This document shows, piece after piece, positions 7,671 to 15,785 of a DNA stretch of 47,275 bases (its first letter is position 1; every line of letters starts with the position of its first letter). Source of the stretch: Natronolimnohabitans innermongolicus JCM 12255 (lineage in GTDB: Archaea; Halobacteriota; Halobacteria; Halobacteriales; Natrialbaceae); NCBI RefSeq assembly GCF_000337215.1, contig NZ_AOHZ01000002.1, positions 68,723 through 115,997 of the forward strand, in the 5' to 3' direction. Under the pieces are notes generated by a model. It did no database searches. It had not been told where the DNA came from and saw only the letters and a program-made list of their open reading frames with translations. The translations under genes and the position numbers were made by a program.

Positions 7671-8504
7671 CTAGAGGTCCACTCGATCGCCGATCTCGAC
7701 GAGTTCGAGTCGGCGCGGGTACTCGAAGCTCTTTGCGTGGTGATGGAGCACCTTCGGATCGGACGTAAGCCCCTTCCACATGTCCCAGTGGCTCGGAAGG
7801 AGTCGCTCGAGGCCGAGCGCGGAGGCGGCCTCGACGATCTGGTTCTCGTCGTTGTACCAGCGCGTGCGTTTGGGTTCGCGAGTCTGCTTGTCGGGGATCT
7901 GCCCGACGGTCCCGAACGCGAGGACGCCGAGGTCGATGTCGTACTCGTCGCCGATCCGTTCGAACTCGTCGCTCGGCTTCGTATCGCCGCCGTGGAAGAA
8001 CGTCCCGGCGTCGTGTTCGAAGACGTAGCTGACGGGGGGGGTCGCGTCTGGATCGTTCGCCTCCTCGACGTGGACCGTGAACTCGCCGATTTCGATGGTA
8101 TCGCCCTCACTCACCTCGGCGAACTGGTCGTCGTCGACGTCCCACTCGTCGGTCCAGTTCTCTTCCTCGCGGGCGACGGCGAGGCTGTCGTCGGGCGCGT
8201 AGAAGGTCGCCCCCGTCGACTCGAGGATCGGCGCCTGACTCTCGCCGTGGACGTGGTCGGTGTGTTCGTGGGTCGCGAGGACGGCGTCGGCGTCGGTAAC
8301 GTCCGCGGGATCGAACGGAACGGGAATCATCCGGATCGTTCGGGGCGGATCGCCCAGTCCGAGGTAGGGATCGACGTAGACGGACGTCCCCTCGGAGCCC
8401 TTGAGGACGAAGCCGTTACAGCCGAGATACCAGATCGCTACACCGTCGGGTGAGGCGTCTTCGACGTCGCGGACGAGCCAGTCTCCCCAGTCGCTGCTGG
8501 TCAT
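7671..8504 (-). CDS. MBL-fold metal-dependent hydrolase, UlaG-like
   Basis: This 277-residue metallo-beta-lactamase-fold protein has the zinc motif HxHxDH (His79, His81, Asp83, His84 in ATHEHTDHVHG). Further family features are YLGCNGFVLKG near the N-terminus, FFHGGDTKPSDEF as the second metal loop, and LLPSHWDMWKG near the C-terminus. The arrangement is closest to the UlaG (L-ascorbate-6-phosphate lactonase) branch, but no ascorbate pathway genes are nearby, so the substrate is unknown. It is cytoplasmic, with no signal. A TATA-like box (cacttacac on the minus strand, 8528-8536) is 28 bases before the ATG. A run of eight G at 8034-8041 lies inside the gene; the frame is intact. Confidence 0.85.
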   Translation of the reverse strand: MTSSDWGDWLVRDVEDASPDGVAIWYLGCNGFVLKGSEGTSVYVDPYLGLGDPPRTIRMIPVPFDPADVTDADAVLATHEHTDHVHGESQAPILESTGATFYAPDDSLAVAREEENWTDEWDVDDDQFAEVSEGDTIEIGEFTVHVEEANDPDATPPVSYVFEHDAGTFFHGGDTKPSDEFERIGDEYDIDLGVLAFGTVGQIPDKQTREPKRTRWYNDENQIVEAASALGLERLLPSHWDMWKGLTSDPKVLHHHAKSFEYPRRLELVEIGDRVDL

Positions 8505-8659
8505 AGGCGAGGATGCGCGGACGGGACGTGTAAGTGTTGTCGTCTCGGCGCCGCAGTCGGCCGACGGCGGCCAACGATACCGAGACCGGAACCGAAGAGT
8601 AATCCGTGATCAGCGAGCGGTGCTGTGCCGCTATCGGTGGACGAGGCGGAGGGCCGTCG

Positions 8660-9859
8660 CTACAGCGGGATCCCGGCGTCGAGAACTTCGTCCACCGTCG
8701 GCTCGTCGAGTCGAGAGCCGAGCAGTTGTCGCATGAGCACGACGAGACCGTTGTCGACGCCCTCGCCGACGATCGCCGTCTCGTCGCGTTTGCCGCTCGC
8801 GGTCGACGCGCCGAGCGTGCCGAGCAACACGGCTTCGCGATCGGCGAACACGAGTCGGCCGACCGTCTCGCCGTTCGGCGACAGGTCGAGCCAGTCGAGT
8901 CGCGGCTCCCAGAGCACGACCTCTGGCGCGCGCTCGCGAACCATCTCACGAACCCGCGCATCGGGCGAACCGACGTAGACGTCGACGCCGCGATCGAGCG
9001 CGTCTTCGATCCGACGGAAACAGCCCTCCTCGAGCAGGCCCGTCGTCGTAAACAGCATGAACAGTTCGTCCTCGGCCTGTTCACACAGCGATTGGCCGGT
9101 CGTGACGATGTTCTCGCGGCCGTGCAGCGTCCGGATACCGTCGCCGTCAGCTTGCGACTCGAGGTCGACGCCGTCGGGTGTCCCTTCGGCAGTGTCGACG
9201 CCGTCGAGCCACTCGACGCGCAAAATCGGGTGTCCCTCGTACGAGACGCTGCCGGTGTCGGCGTCGTAGCCGACGAGTCCGGCGTCGTTCAGCCGCGGCA
9301 GGTGAACGTGAATCAGCGAGGTCCGAACGGCTGCGACGCGGTCCTGGCCGACGTCTCGCTCGGCGACGTCCGCCTCGCGAGCGGCGACGTCGCGTGCGAG
9401 CGTTTCGACCGAGATCGGATGGTACTGGTTGGCGAGTACGGAGAGGATCGTTCGCCGTCGAGCGTCGGCGAGCGCGTCGAACACGGCGTCGATCGTCGCC
9501 GCCGTCGCGTCGACCCGACCGTCGACGACGGCCTCGAGACCGGCGTCGAAGCTGGGGTTCTCGGCGGCGACGACGCGGTCGTCGTCGATCGTTTCGACGA
9601 GTCCGGCCTCGAGGAGCGCGGGCAGCGTTCGGTGGTGGCAGTCGACGCGCGCCCGCTGATGGTCCTCGTCGGTGACTTCGGCGAGCGGTTTGTCCGCCGT
9701 GACCGCGGCGAGTTCGTAGGCGAGATCGGATTTCGTGATACCGTTTGGCGAGCGTTCGCGGACGAGTCGGAGGGCCTCGCGTCGGTCGCTGGCAGCGAGG
9801 GCGTCGAAGAGATCGTCTCGGGCGGGCGCCGATCGGTCGCTGACGCGTGGATTACTCAT
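8660..9859 (-). CDS. Transcriptional regulator with two haloarchaeal winged-helix (DUF7344-like) domains
   Basis: This 399-residue protein carries two winged-helix domains in tandem. The first (about residues 15-95) has DDLFDALAASDRREALRLV and RVDCHHRTLPALLEAGLVE. The second (about 125-215) has VFDALADARRRTILSVLA and VRTSLIHVHLPRLNDAGLVG. Both match the repeated haloarchaeal DUF7344 pattern. The C-terminal half (about 245-399: ENIVTTGQSLCEQAEDELFM, RGVDVYVGSPDARVREMVRE) resembles the sensor-like region of TrmB/phospholipase-D-like regulators, so a ligand-binding role is likely. It is probably a cytoplasmic repressor or activator; no target site was identified. A weak TATA box (ctttagcc on the minus strand) lies about 31 bases before the ATG. 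Confidence 0.75.
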   Translation of the reverse strand: MSNPRVSDRSAPARDDLFDALAASDRREALRLVRERSPNGITKSDLAYELAAVTADKPLAEVTDEDHQRARVDCHHRTLPALLEAGLVETIDDDRVVAAENPSFDAGLEAVVDGRVDATAATIDAVFDALADARRRTILSVLANQYHPISVETLARDVAAREADVAERDVGQDRVAAVRTSLIHVHLPRLNDAGLVGYDADTGSVSYEGHPILRVEWLDGVDTAEGTPDGVDLESQADGDGIRTLHGRENIVTTGQSLCEQAEDELFMLFTTTGLLEEGCFRRIEDALDRGVDVYVGSPDARVREMVRERAPEVVLWEPRLDWLDLSPNGETVGRLVFADREAVLLGTLGASTASGKRDETAIVGEGVDNGLVVLMRQLLGSRLDEPTVDEVLDAGIPL

Positions 9860-10158
9860 CGACTACTCGTCTGTGTTGTTCGGGCTAAAGAACTGCTCCA
9901 AATTGCTTTGGATTCAGCAATCCATTACCACGTATTGGGAGAAAATCACCGTAACGAATGTAAAATATCGAGAGTAGTAGTACACTGTTTCGACTTCGTC
10001 CGCCGACAGCGGAGACTCGTTTACGATCTGTTGTCCGGGACTGTCGCGAGTAGCAACCCATTTCACGGCCGCGTAGCATCTCATTATCGGCGTGTGCCAC
10101 AACTGCATTCGCTCGCCGGGCCAATGTTAACCGACTAGCGTCGCCGTCCTTTGTCCGT
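9860..10158. other. Divergent intergenic region, AT-rich, no gene seen
   Basis: About 300 bases separate the double-HTH gene (minus) from the superoxide dismutase gene (plus). The middle, around 9895-9990, is clearly AT-rich. It must contain both promoters. I see no convincing RNA gene or conserved small ORF. Confidence 0.5.
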
Positions 10159-11193
10159 ATGTCAGACGATCAATCGGACAGCGGCGTTCAGCGGCGAAGC
10201 GTGATGCAAACGATGGGCGCGGCCGGACTCGCGCTGCTGGGAACTGCCGGGGCGACGGCGGCCGCCGGACAGGAACAGGACGGCGACGCCCCTAACGGCC
10301 AGCCCAGCTACCAGCTCCCGGAACTCCCCTACGAGTACGACGCGCTCGAGCCCCACATCGACGGGCGCATCATGGAGCTTCACCACGGCGAGCACCACCA
10401 GGCGTACGTCGACGGGGCCAACGAGGCGCTCGAGGAGTTCGAGTCGATGCGCGAGGCCGGCGAGTTCGACGATATCCGCGCCGCCAAGCGCGACTTCTCG
10501 TTTAATTACTCGGGACACGTCAACCACACCGTTTTCTGGGAGAACATGAGCCCCGACGGCGGCGGTGAACCCGAGGGCGACCTCGCGAGCGCCATCGACG
10601 AACAGTTCGGCTCGTTCGAGGACTTCCAGGCGGAGTTCACGGCGACCGCGAACAACGTCGAGGGCGACGGCTGGGCGATGCTGTTCTACGAGCCGCTCGC
10701 GGACGCACTCGTGATCGGGCAGGTCGAAGGCCAGAACGAACTCGCCCACCAGCGGGCGATTCCGATCCTGACGCTCGACGTCTGGGAGCACGCCTACTAC
10801 CTCCAGTACGAGAACGACCGCGGAGCCTACGTCGACGAGTGGTGGAACGTCGTCGACTGGGAGGACGTCGGCGAGCGATACGAACTGTTGACCGACGCGG
10901 AGCCGGACGACCTCGAGCCCGACGACGAGCCGGCGGAAGACGACCCAGATGCGGACGAAGAGCCGCCGGAGGACGACCCAGACGCGGACGACGAACCGGT
11001 GGAAGAAGACGAGCCCGAAGCGAACGGAGAGCCGGACCCCGGCCCGAACGGGAACGGCGAGCCGGATGAACCGGGTGACGGCGGTCCGATGGAGCCCGGA
11101 GACGGTCCGATGGAACCCGGTGATGGAGGGCCGATGGAGCCCGGAGACGGTCCCGGCGCGAACAACGAGTCGATGGGTCCGGGCGGGAACTGA
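10159..11193 (+). CDS. sod: Exported Fe/Mn superoxide dismutase with acidic, repetitive C-terminal tail
   Basis: This 344-residue protein contains a complete Fe/Mn superoxide dismutase domain (residues about 50-235), which converts superoxide to oxygen and peroxide. The four metal ligands are visible: His75 (MELHHGEHH), His123 (GHVNHTVFW), Asp207 and His211 (LTLDVWEHAYYLQY). Two additions are unusual. The N-terminus has a Tat-type signal, Arg12-Arg13 followed by a hydrophobic stretch ending GATAAAG, so the enzyme is probably exported. The C-terminal 105 residues are low complexity: alternating DDEP/EDDPDADEE units, then Gly-Pro-rich GDGPMEPGD repeats. Cytoplasmic haloarchaeal SOD is about 200 residues. 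The ATG follows a GTTAACC-like weak TATA box by about 30 bases. It is probably monocistronic. Confidence 0.9.
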   Translation: MSDDQSDSGVQRRSVMQTMGAAGLALLGTAGATAAAGQEQDGDAPNGQPSYQLPELPYEYDALEPHIDGRIMELHHGEHHQAYVDGANEALEEFESMREAGEFDDIRAAKRDFSFNYSGHVNHTVFWENMSPDGGGEPEGDLASAIDEQFGSFEDFQAEFTATANNVEGDGWAMLFYEPLADALVIGQVEGQNELAHQRAIPILTLDVWEHAYYLQYENDRGAYVDEWWNVVDWEDVGERYELLTDAEPDDLEPDDEPAEDDPDADEEPPEDDPDADDEPVEEDEPEANGEPDPGPNGNGEPDEPGDGGPMEPGDGPMEPGDGGPMEPGDGPGANNESMGPGGN

Positions 11194-11298
11194 CTCGCTT
11201 CGACCAGGGAGAGAACTGGCTCGAGCGAGACCGATCGCTCGAGCGTCGTCGAAACGCCGCGAGTCGATCCGTCGGAGTCGGGACGCCGCTCGGATCAG

Positions 11299-12348
11299 CT
11301 ACCAGGTGCCGTGGAACGTGTCGAAGGAGAGTTCGTCGAGCGGTTTGTTGCCGACGGCGATCTCGTACTCGCCGGGAGTGAGCATCGGCTTGTGGAACTG
11401 CGGGCCGTCGTCGGTGGTAATCCGCGGACAGCCCGTGTTGACGAAGGCGTCCATGTCGAAGTTTCGCAGTCGGTCGGGGGTTACCTCGTCCATCGTGATG
11501 AGGTAGGCGTCGTCGTTGTCGTCGAGGATGTCCTGGGCGATCTCCCAGCGACCCTGGCCGATCTTGGTACAGAAGATGACGCCCCATTTCTCGGCGTCCA
11601 TCGCGCGGTGGACGGCGCCGTAGCGCTGTTTCATGAACTTCTCCGTGTCCGCGACGGTGACGACGTTGTTGACGGGGTCGGCGATGACGACGTGTTTCTC
11701 GGGGTACTCCATCGCCAGGCCCAGGGGGTGGAACTTGCCGCCGCCGACGTAGAGCACCTGATCTGCGGGCACGTCCGCGCTCGCGTAGTTACAGCCAAGC
11801 ACCTGGCCCTCGTGGGTCAGGCGCTCGTCGCCGCGCCGGCTGTGGACGTCGTAGCCGCGTTCCTCGAGGAACGTCGCCATATCCTCGTAGAGATTCATGT
11901 GCTGAGCCGTGGTGACGAGCCCGATGTCTTCGGTCTCTTCGGGCGGCTCGAGGGTCTCGAGGGCCTCCTCCATGATCGGCGTGACCTCGACGTTCGAAAA
12001 GAGCGGCACGTAGATCACCTTGTCCGTGTTCTTCATCGGCGAGTGGCCGAAGTGGACGAACACGTCGGTGCGTTTCATCAGATAGGTGTCGAGGTCGCAG
12101 GCGCCGTAACATGGCTGGCCCGAGAGCATGATCGTCACGTCGTCGCCCGTCAGCTCCCGCAGGTCGTCGGCCACCTTCGGGCCGCGCCGCTTCAACCCTT
12201 CGGGGAACTGCAGCCCGACCTTCGTGGCGTCGCGCTCGTCGATAGCGTCGACGATTCGCTCGAGTTCGTAGTCCCACTCGCGGTCGTGTTTCAACTGCAT
12301 TCCGGTGTTGCGGAGGTCCCCCTCGGTGTACTCCGACTCCTGACTCAT
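11299..12348 (-). CDS. dph2: Diphthamide biosynthesis enzyme Dph2 (radical-SAM-like 3-amino-3-carboxypropyl transferase)
   Basis: This 349-residue cytoplasmic enzyme performs the first step of diphthamide synthesis on elongation factor 2, transferring the 3-amino-3-carboxypropyl group of SAM. The family features are VGLQFPEGLKRRGPKVADDL near the N-terminus and the three spaced cysteines that hold the 4Fe-4S cluster, in SGQPCYGACD, LGCNYASADV and VNTGCPRI. The reading frame extends 12 codons further upstream, but a tatata box at 12373-12379 lies 28 bases before the ATG at 12348, which selects that start (MSQESEYTEGD). It is transcribed away from the membrane-protein gene at 12586. Confidence 0.93.
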   Translation of the reverse strand: MSQESEYTEGDLRNTGMQLKHDREWDYELERIVDAIDERDATKVGLQFPEGLKRRGPKVADDLRELTGDDVTIMLSGQPCYGACDLDTYLMKRTDVFVHFGHSPMKNTDKVIYVPLFSNVEVTPIMEEALETLEPPEETEDIGLVTTAQHMNLYEDMATFLEERGYDVHSRRGDERLTHEGQVLGCNYASADVPADQVLYVGGGKFHPLGLAMEYPEKHVVIADPVNNVVTVADTEKFMKQRYGAVHRAMDAEKWGVIFCTKIGQGRWEIAQDILDDNDDAYLITMDEVTPDRLRNFDMDAFVNTGCPRITTDDGPQFHKPMLTPGEYEIAVGNKPLDELSFDTFHGTW

Positions 12349-12372
12349 TGACCGCCCTAGCGACCACGGACG

Positions 12373-12379
12373 TATATAC
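12373..12379 (-). promoter_or_regulatory. TATA box for dph2
   Basis: Gtatata-type box read on the minus strand, centred 28 bases before the ATG at 12348. It excludes the longer alternative start at 12384. Confidence 0.65.
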
Positions 12380-12585
12380 TGCACGCTGTCTCGACGACGG
12401 TGCTGTCACGGCTGTCGACGCGTCGCACAAACGGCGCTACCGCGGTCTCAAGCGATCGGTCAGGGCTCGACGTCTCCTCGAGTCGTCGCGTTCGTTCGCC
12501 CTCGTCGTCCCCGATCGAACGTCGTTCGATTCCGACTGGTAGCACGACCCAACAGTCATAGTACTGGAGTGTAAACGAGGTGCTA

Positions 12586-13485
12586 ATGTCAGCGGAACAG
12601 CCTCCGGACGGGTATCTTTTCGACCTCTATCGCCGATACATCGGCGAACCGGAAGATCGGACCGACATTTACGTCGGCTTCGGTCTGTTTCTCGGCGGCA
12701 TCGGCCTCGCGATCATCGCGCTGTTGCTCTTTCTCTGGAGTAGCACGTTCGACGCCCGCACCACCGCCCACACCATGTGGGCCCAACCCGCGTACGCGAT
12801 CGTCATGATCGCGTTGCCGCTCCTGATGCTCGGCATCGTCATCCTGTTGCCCTCCGAGCGACGGATGCAGTACGCGTCGTTTGCCGGCGTTCTCGTCACG
12901 GTCGCGGCGGTCGTCGGCTTCCTCTATGCATACCCAGACGACTGGAACGGCTACGGCGCCGACTACACCGCACAGGTCGTTGCGGTCTATGCCGTCGGAC
13001 TCGCCGGAATCACGGCGTCGACCGGTGCGGCGCTGATCGCTCACTACCTCGATATGGCCCGGACGGCAAAGCGAGTCGAGACGGACGACGAGGACGAGGA
13101 CGACGACCTCTCCGACGCCGACGTCCGCAGCGACATCGACGAGGCGATGGAAGACGTCGAACTCTCCTGGGGCGGCGTCGAGAAGACCGAACACAAGCGT
13201 CTGAGCTTCTCCGAGGATCAGTTCGACGACGTCTCGGTCGACACGGCCGCGGGCACGAAGACGACCCGCTCGAGCGGCGTCGACGCACAGGTTGCGGGGC
13301 TCAAGGGACTGAAAGGAGGCGAAACGAAGACGACGACCTCGAGTGCGACCGTCGACGACCAGACGGCGAAGCTAAAAGAGCTCCGGGAGCAACAACGCGC
13401 CGAGGAGATGGCCACCGCGGACGACGACGGATCGGCTATTTCAGGTCTGTTCGTCCGGTTCCGTCAACTCCTCCGCCGAGAGTAA
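12586..13485 (+). CDS. Four-helix membrane protein with acidic cytoplasmic tail (DUF7139-like)
   Basis: The 299-residue protein has four hydrophobic segments: about residues 32-54 (GLFLGGIGLAIIALLLFLW), 72-92 (YAIVMIALPLLMLGIVILL), 98-118 (ASFAGVLVTVAAVVGFLYA) and 133-157 (AVYAVGLAGITASTGAALIA). A charged tail of about 140 residues follows, with an Asp/Glu run, a conserved-looking block (DVELSWGGVEKTEHKRLSFS) and Lys/Glu-rich helices. I recall this as a conserved haloarchaeal family of unknown function. The ATG at 12586 is preceded by catagta at about 12557-12563, 26 bases away; an in-frame GTG at 12580 is less likely. It lies 98 bases before salactin on the same strand, although salactin has its own promoter. 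Confidence 0.75.
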   Translation: MSAEQPPDGYLFDLYRRYIGEPEDRTDIYVGFGLFLGGIGLAIIALLLFLWSSTFDARTTAHTMWAQPAYAIVMIALPLLMLGIVILLPSERRMQYASFAGVLVTVAAVVGFLYAYPDDWNGYGADYTAQVVAVYAVGLAGITASTGAALIAHYLDMARTAKRVETDDEDEDDDLSDADVRSDIDEAMEDVELSWGGVEKTEHKRLSFSEDQFDDVSVDTAAGTKTTRSSGVDAQVAGLKGLKGGETKTTTSSATVDDQTAKLKELREQQRAEEMATADDDGSAISGLFVRFRQLLRRE

Positions 13486-13553
13486 TCCTCTGCTACCTGC
13501 CGTTAAAATATACTTATTACTTCGTAGTTTGAGATGTAAGGAATACACATAGA

Positions 13554-13560
13554 TTTATAA
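13554..13560 (+). promoter_or_regulatory. TATA box of salactin
   Basis: Tttataa centred 27 bases before the ATG at 13584, inside an AT-rich gap of about 98 bases. The spacing predicts a leaderless mRNA. Confidence 0.65.
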
Positions 13561-13563
13561 TCC

Positions 13564-13582
13564 GTTGGCCGCCTTGGCCAAC
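13564..13582. promoter_or_regulatory. Inverted repeat at the salactin start, operator candidate
   Basis: GTTGGCC (13564-13570) and GGCCAAC (13576-13582) are perfect inverted 7-mers separated by GCCTT. The 19-bp element ends one base before the ATG and starts four bases after the TATA box. As the mRNA is predicted to be leaderless, it is more likely a DNA-binding site than an RNA hairpin. Confidence 0.45.
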
Positions 13583-13583
13583 T

Positions 13584-14615
13584 ATGGCGAAAGGCCTAGA
13601 CGTTGGAACGATGAACATCCTGTCGGCACAGCAGGATGGGAACGACACGGTGTTCGTGCAGCAGCGCAACTCCTTCGTAGAGATCGAGTACTCGGATATG
13701 GCCGAGCAGATGCTCTCGCGAAGCGAAGTCCTCCACATTCGAAAAGACGACAAGGTGTACGTCGTCGGTGACGACGCCCTGAACTTCGCGAACATTTTCA
13801 ACAAGGAGACGCGCCGCCCGATGAAACACGGGATCCTCTCGAACGACGAGAAGAGCGCAATTCCGATGATGAAACTCATCATCGAACAGGTCGTCGGCGA
13901 GCCGGCCTATCCCGACGAGAAGCTCTACTTCTCGTCCCCCGCAGATCCGATCGACTCGGATCTCTCGACGCTGTACCACCAGAAGACGATCGAATCCTTC
14001 CTCGACGACATGGGCTACGACTCCGAGCCCATCAACGAGGGGATGTCGGTCATCTACAGCGAACTCGCGGACAACAACTTCACCGGCCTGGGCATCTCCT
14101 TTGGCGCCGGCATGACGAACGTCTGTCTGGCGTACTACGCGGTGCCGGTCATGAAGTTCTCCGTCGCCCGCGGTGGGGACTGGGTCGACGAGCAGGCCGC
14201 CCGCGCGACGGGCACGCCCGTCGACAAGGTTACCTCCATCAAGGAGGACGACTTCGAACTGGACTTCACGACGGACGTCGGCGGCGTCGAGGGTGCGCTG
14301 TCGATTTACTACGAGAACCTGCTCGATTACGTCATCGAGAACATCGTCAAGGAAGTCGACGAGGAAGACGTCGAGGAAGGCCTGGACGTCCCCGTCGTCG
14401 TCACCGGCGGCACCTCGAGTCCGAGCGGCTTCGAGGCGCTGTTCCGCGACCACCTGGCAGACGCCAACATTCCGTTCTCGATCAGCGGCGTCACCCACGC
14501 CAACGAACCGCTGTACAGCGTCGCCCGCGGTGGCCTCGTCGCGGCGCGCTCCGACGAGGACGTCGACCACGACTCCGGCACAGACGACGAAGAAGTCGAA
14601 GCGGAAGCGGAGTAA
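13584..14615 (+). CDS. Salactin, haloarchaeal actin-like cytoskeletal ATPase
   Basis: This 343-residue protein matches salactin, the dynamically unstable actin homologue described in Halobacterium. It starts [19 protein letters not shown], the phosphate-1 loop of the actin/Hsp70 fold. The phosphate-2 loop is [20 protein letters not shown] (about residues 171-190) and the adenosine motif is [17 protein letters not shown]. Long stretches such as [20 protein letters not shown] and [20 protein letters not shown] appear typical of the family. The last 20 residues are acidic. It should form filaments and is thought to affect DNA distribution or cell growth. It has its own TATA box and a 19-bp inverted repeat at the start codon. 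The identification is from memory of the protein sequence. Confidence 0.9.
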   Translation: MAKGLDVGTMNILSAQQDGNDTVFVQQRNSFVEIEYSDMAEQMLSRSEVLHIRKDDKVYVVGDDALNFANIFNKETRRPMKHGILSNDEKSAIPMMKLIIEQVVGEPAYPDEKLYFSSPADPIDSDLSTLYHQKTIESFLDDMGYDSEPINEGMSVIYSELADNNFTGLGISFGAGMTNVCLAYYAVPVMKFSVARGGDWVDEQAARATGTPVDKVTSIKEDDFELDFTTDVGGVEGALSIYYENLLDYVIENIVKEVDEEDVEEGLDVPVVVTGGTSSPSGFEALFRDHLADANIPFSISGVTHANEPLYSVARGGLVAARSDEDVDHDSGTDDEEVEAEAE

Positions 14616-14650
14616 CCCCCCTCGTTTTCCGCCGTTCGAGAACGTCCTCG

Positions 14651-14668
14651 AGTCTCAACGCTGAGACT
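14651..14668. terminator. Stem-loop between convergent genes
   Basis: AGTCTCA and TGAGACT form a perfect 7-bp stem with an ACGC loop. It lies 35 bases after the salactin stop and 70 bases from the stop of the convergent zinc-ribbon gene. Position fits a shared terminator, but no T-run follows. Confidence 0.35.
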
Positions 14669-14737
14669 AAGTCGGCGGTCGACGATCGCTCGCTCGTCGC
14701 CGTCTCCCCACGCGCGTTTCCCCTCGCCGACCCGGCG

Positions 14738-14905
14738 TCACCCCTCGTAGAATCGATTGAACGCCTCTCGCCAGGATTCCGGCTCCTCGCCCTCGGGGAT
14801 GTGATCGACGGGAATATCCGCGAATCCACAGTGGGGACACATCACCGTCGAGACGTCGCCCAGCGAGAGTTCCTCGAGCGAGCCCTGACACCGCGGACAG
14901 TTCAT
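14738..14905 (-). CDS. Mini zinc-ribbon protein
   Basis: The 55-residue protein starts MNCPRCQGSLEELSLGD and has two CxxC pairs (CPRC and CPHC), a single treble-clef or zinc-ribbon module, then a short helix (ESWREAFNRFYEG). This layout is common among haloarchaeal zinc mini-proteins of unknown role, possibly nucleic-acid or protein binding. A start five codons upstream exists, but a TATA box (gagttaag on the minus strand, 14931-14938) is 29 bases before the ATG at 14905, which favours this start. Confidence 0.75.
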   Translation of the reverse strand: MNCPRCQGSLEELSLGDVSTVMCPHCGFADIPVDHIPEGEEPESWREAFNRFYEG

Positions 14906-15110
14906 ATTCGACTCTCTCACACGGATTCTCCTTAACTCTATTCGAACCTGTCACGAAACGGATTGTACGGGCGGCGGTGATCGCGGGGTCGACTCGGCTC
15001 GGGTCGAGCGCTTCGATTCGATCCGATTCGATTCGACTCGAGTGCAGTACGCGTATCGAGATCCGAGGGGAGCGAGGAACCTATTACGATCGGCGCCAAA
15101 CTCGGCGGGT

Positions 15111-15761
15111 ATGCCCGATCCGTCGCGTCGAACCCTCGCGCGAGCGCTCGAGACGCTCGACGACTTCGACGATCCGTCGCCCGCGCTCGAGCAGTATCTC
15201 ACGCCGCCGGAAATCGCGGCGCACATCTGTCACCAGGCGCGACTCCAGGGCGACCTCGAGGACTGCGTCGTCGATCTGGGGACCGGCACCGGGATGCTCG
15301 CTATCGCGGCGGCGCTATCGGGGGCTCCCGCCGTCGTCGGCATCGACGTCGACGCCGACGCGCTCGCGCTGGCCCGAGCCAACGCGGCGCGGATCGACGA
15401 AGCGGCGAAACACGGCTCGCTCGAGTGGGTTCGCGGCGACGCCACGCGACCGCCGCTGTCGTTCGACGGTGCCGACAGCGAGACGCGCGTCACCGCGCTC
15501 TCGAATCCGCCCTTCGGCGCCCAGCAGGGCAATCGACACGCGGACCGCGACTTCCTCGAGACGGTCCGGTCGATCGCGGACGTCTCCTATACGATTCACA
15601 ACGAGGGGAGCCAGACGTTCGTGGAGTCGTTCGCGGCCGACACCGGCGGGGACGTCACGCACGCGTTCCGCGCCGAGTTCCCGATCGGCAAGCGGTTCGA
15701 CTTTCACACCGAGTCGGAGACGACCCTCGAGGCGGAAGTATTTCGGATCGAGTGGTCCTGA
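15111..15761 (+). CDS. METTL5-like RNA N6-adenine methyltransferase
   Basis: The 216-residue protein is a class I SAM-dependent methylase. It has an N-terminal PALEQYLTPPEIAAHI, the SAM loop VVDLGTGTGMLAIAA, the acidic ribose contact VVGIDVDADAL, and the catalytic SNPPFGAQ (NPPF, typical of adenine-N6 methylases). This is the archaeal predicted RNA methylase group related to METTL5, which modifies small-subunit rRNA in eukaryotes; the archaeal target is inferred. The ATG at 15111 has a TATA-like cctattac about 27 bases upstream, so the 23-codon upstream extension is rejected. The leader contains short attcg tandem repeats (15012-15037). Confidence 0.85.
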   Translation: MPDPSRRTLARALETLDDFDDPSPALEQYLTPPEIAAHICHQARLQGDLEDCVVDLGTGTGMLAIAAALSGAPAVVGIDVDADALALARANAARIDEAAKHGSLEWVRGDATRPPLSFDGADSETRVTALSNPPFGAQQGNRHADRDFLETVRSIADVSYTIHNEGSQTFVESFAADTGGDVTHAFRAEFPIGKRFDFHTESETTLEAEVFRIEWS

Positions 15762-15785
15762 CGAAACCGGCAGCGTAACCGACTG

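Noticed and set aside
8034-8041. Run of eight G in the MBL-fold gene, possible phase variation
   Set aside because: The frame is intact and the run encodes conserved Pro codons; one homopolymer alone is weak evidence.
15012-15037. Short attcg tandem units before the methylase gene
   Set aside because: Only a few imperfect copies upstream of the TATA box; no link to regulation can be supported.
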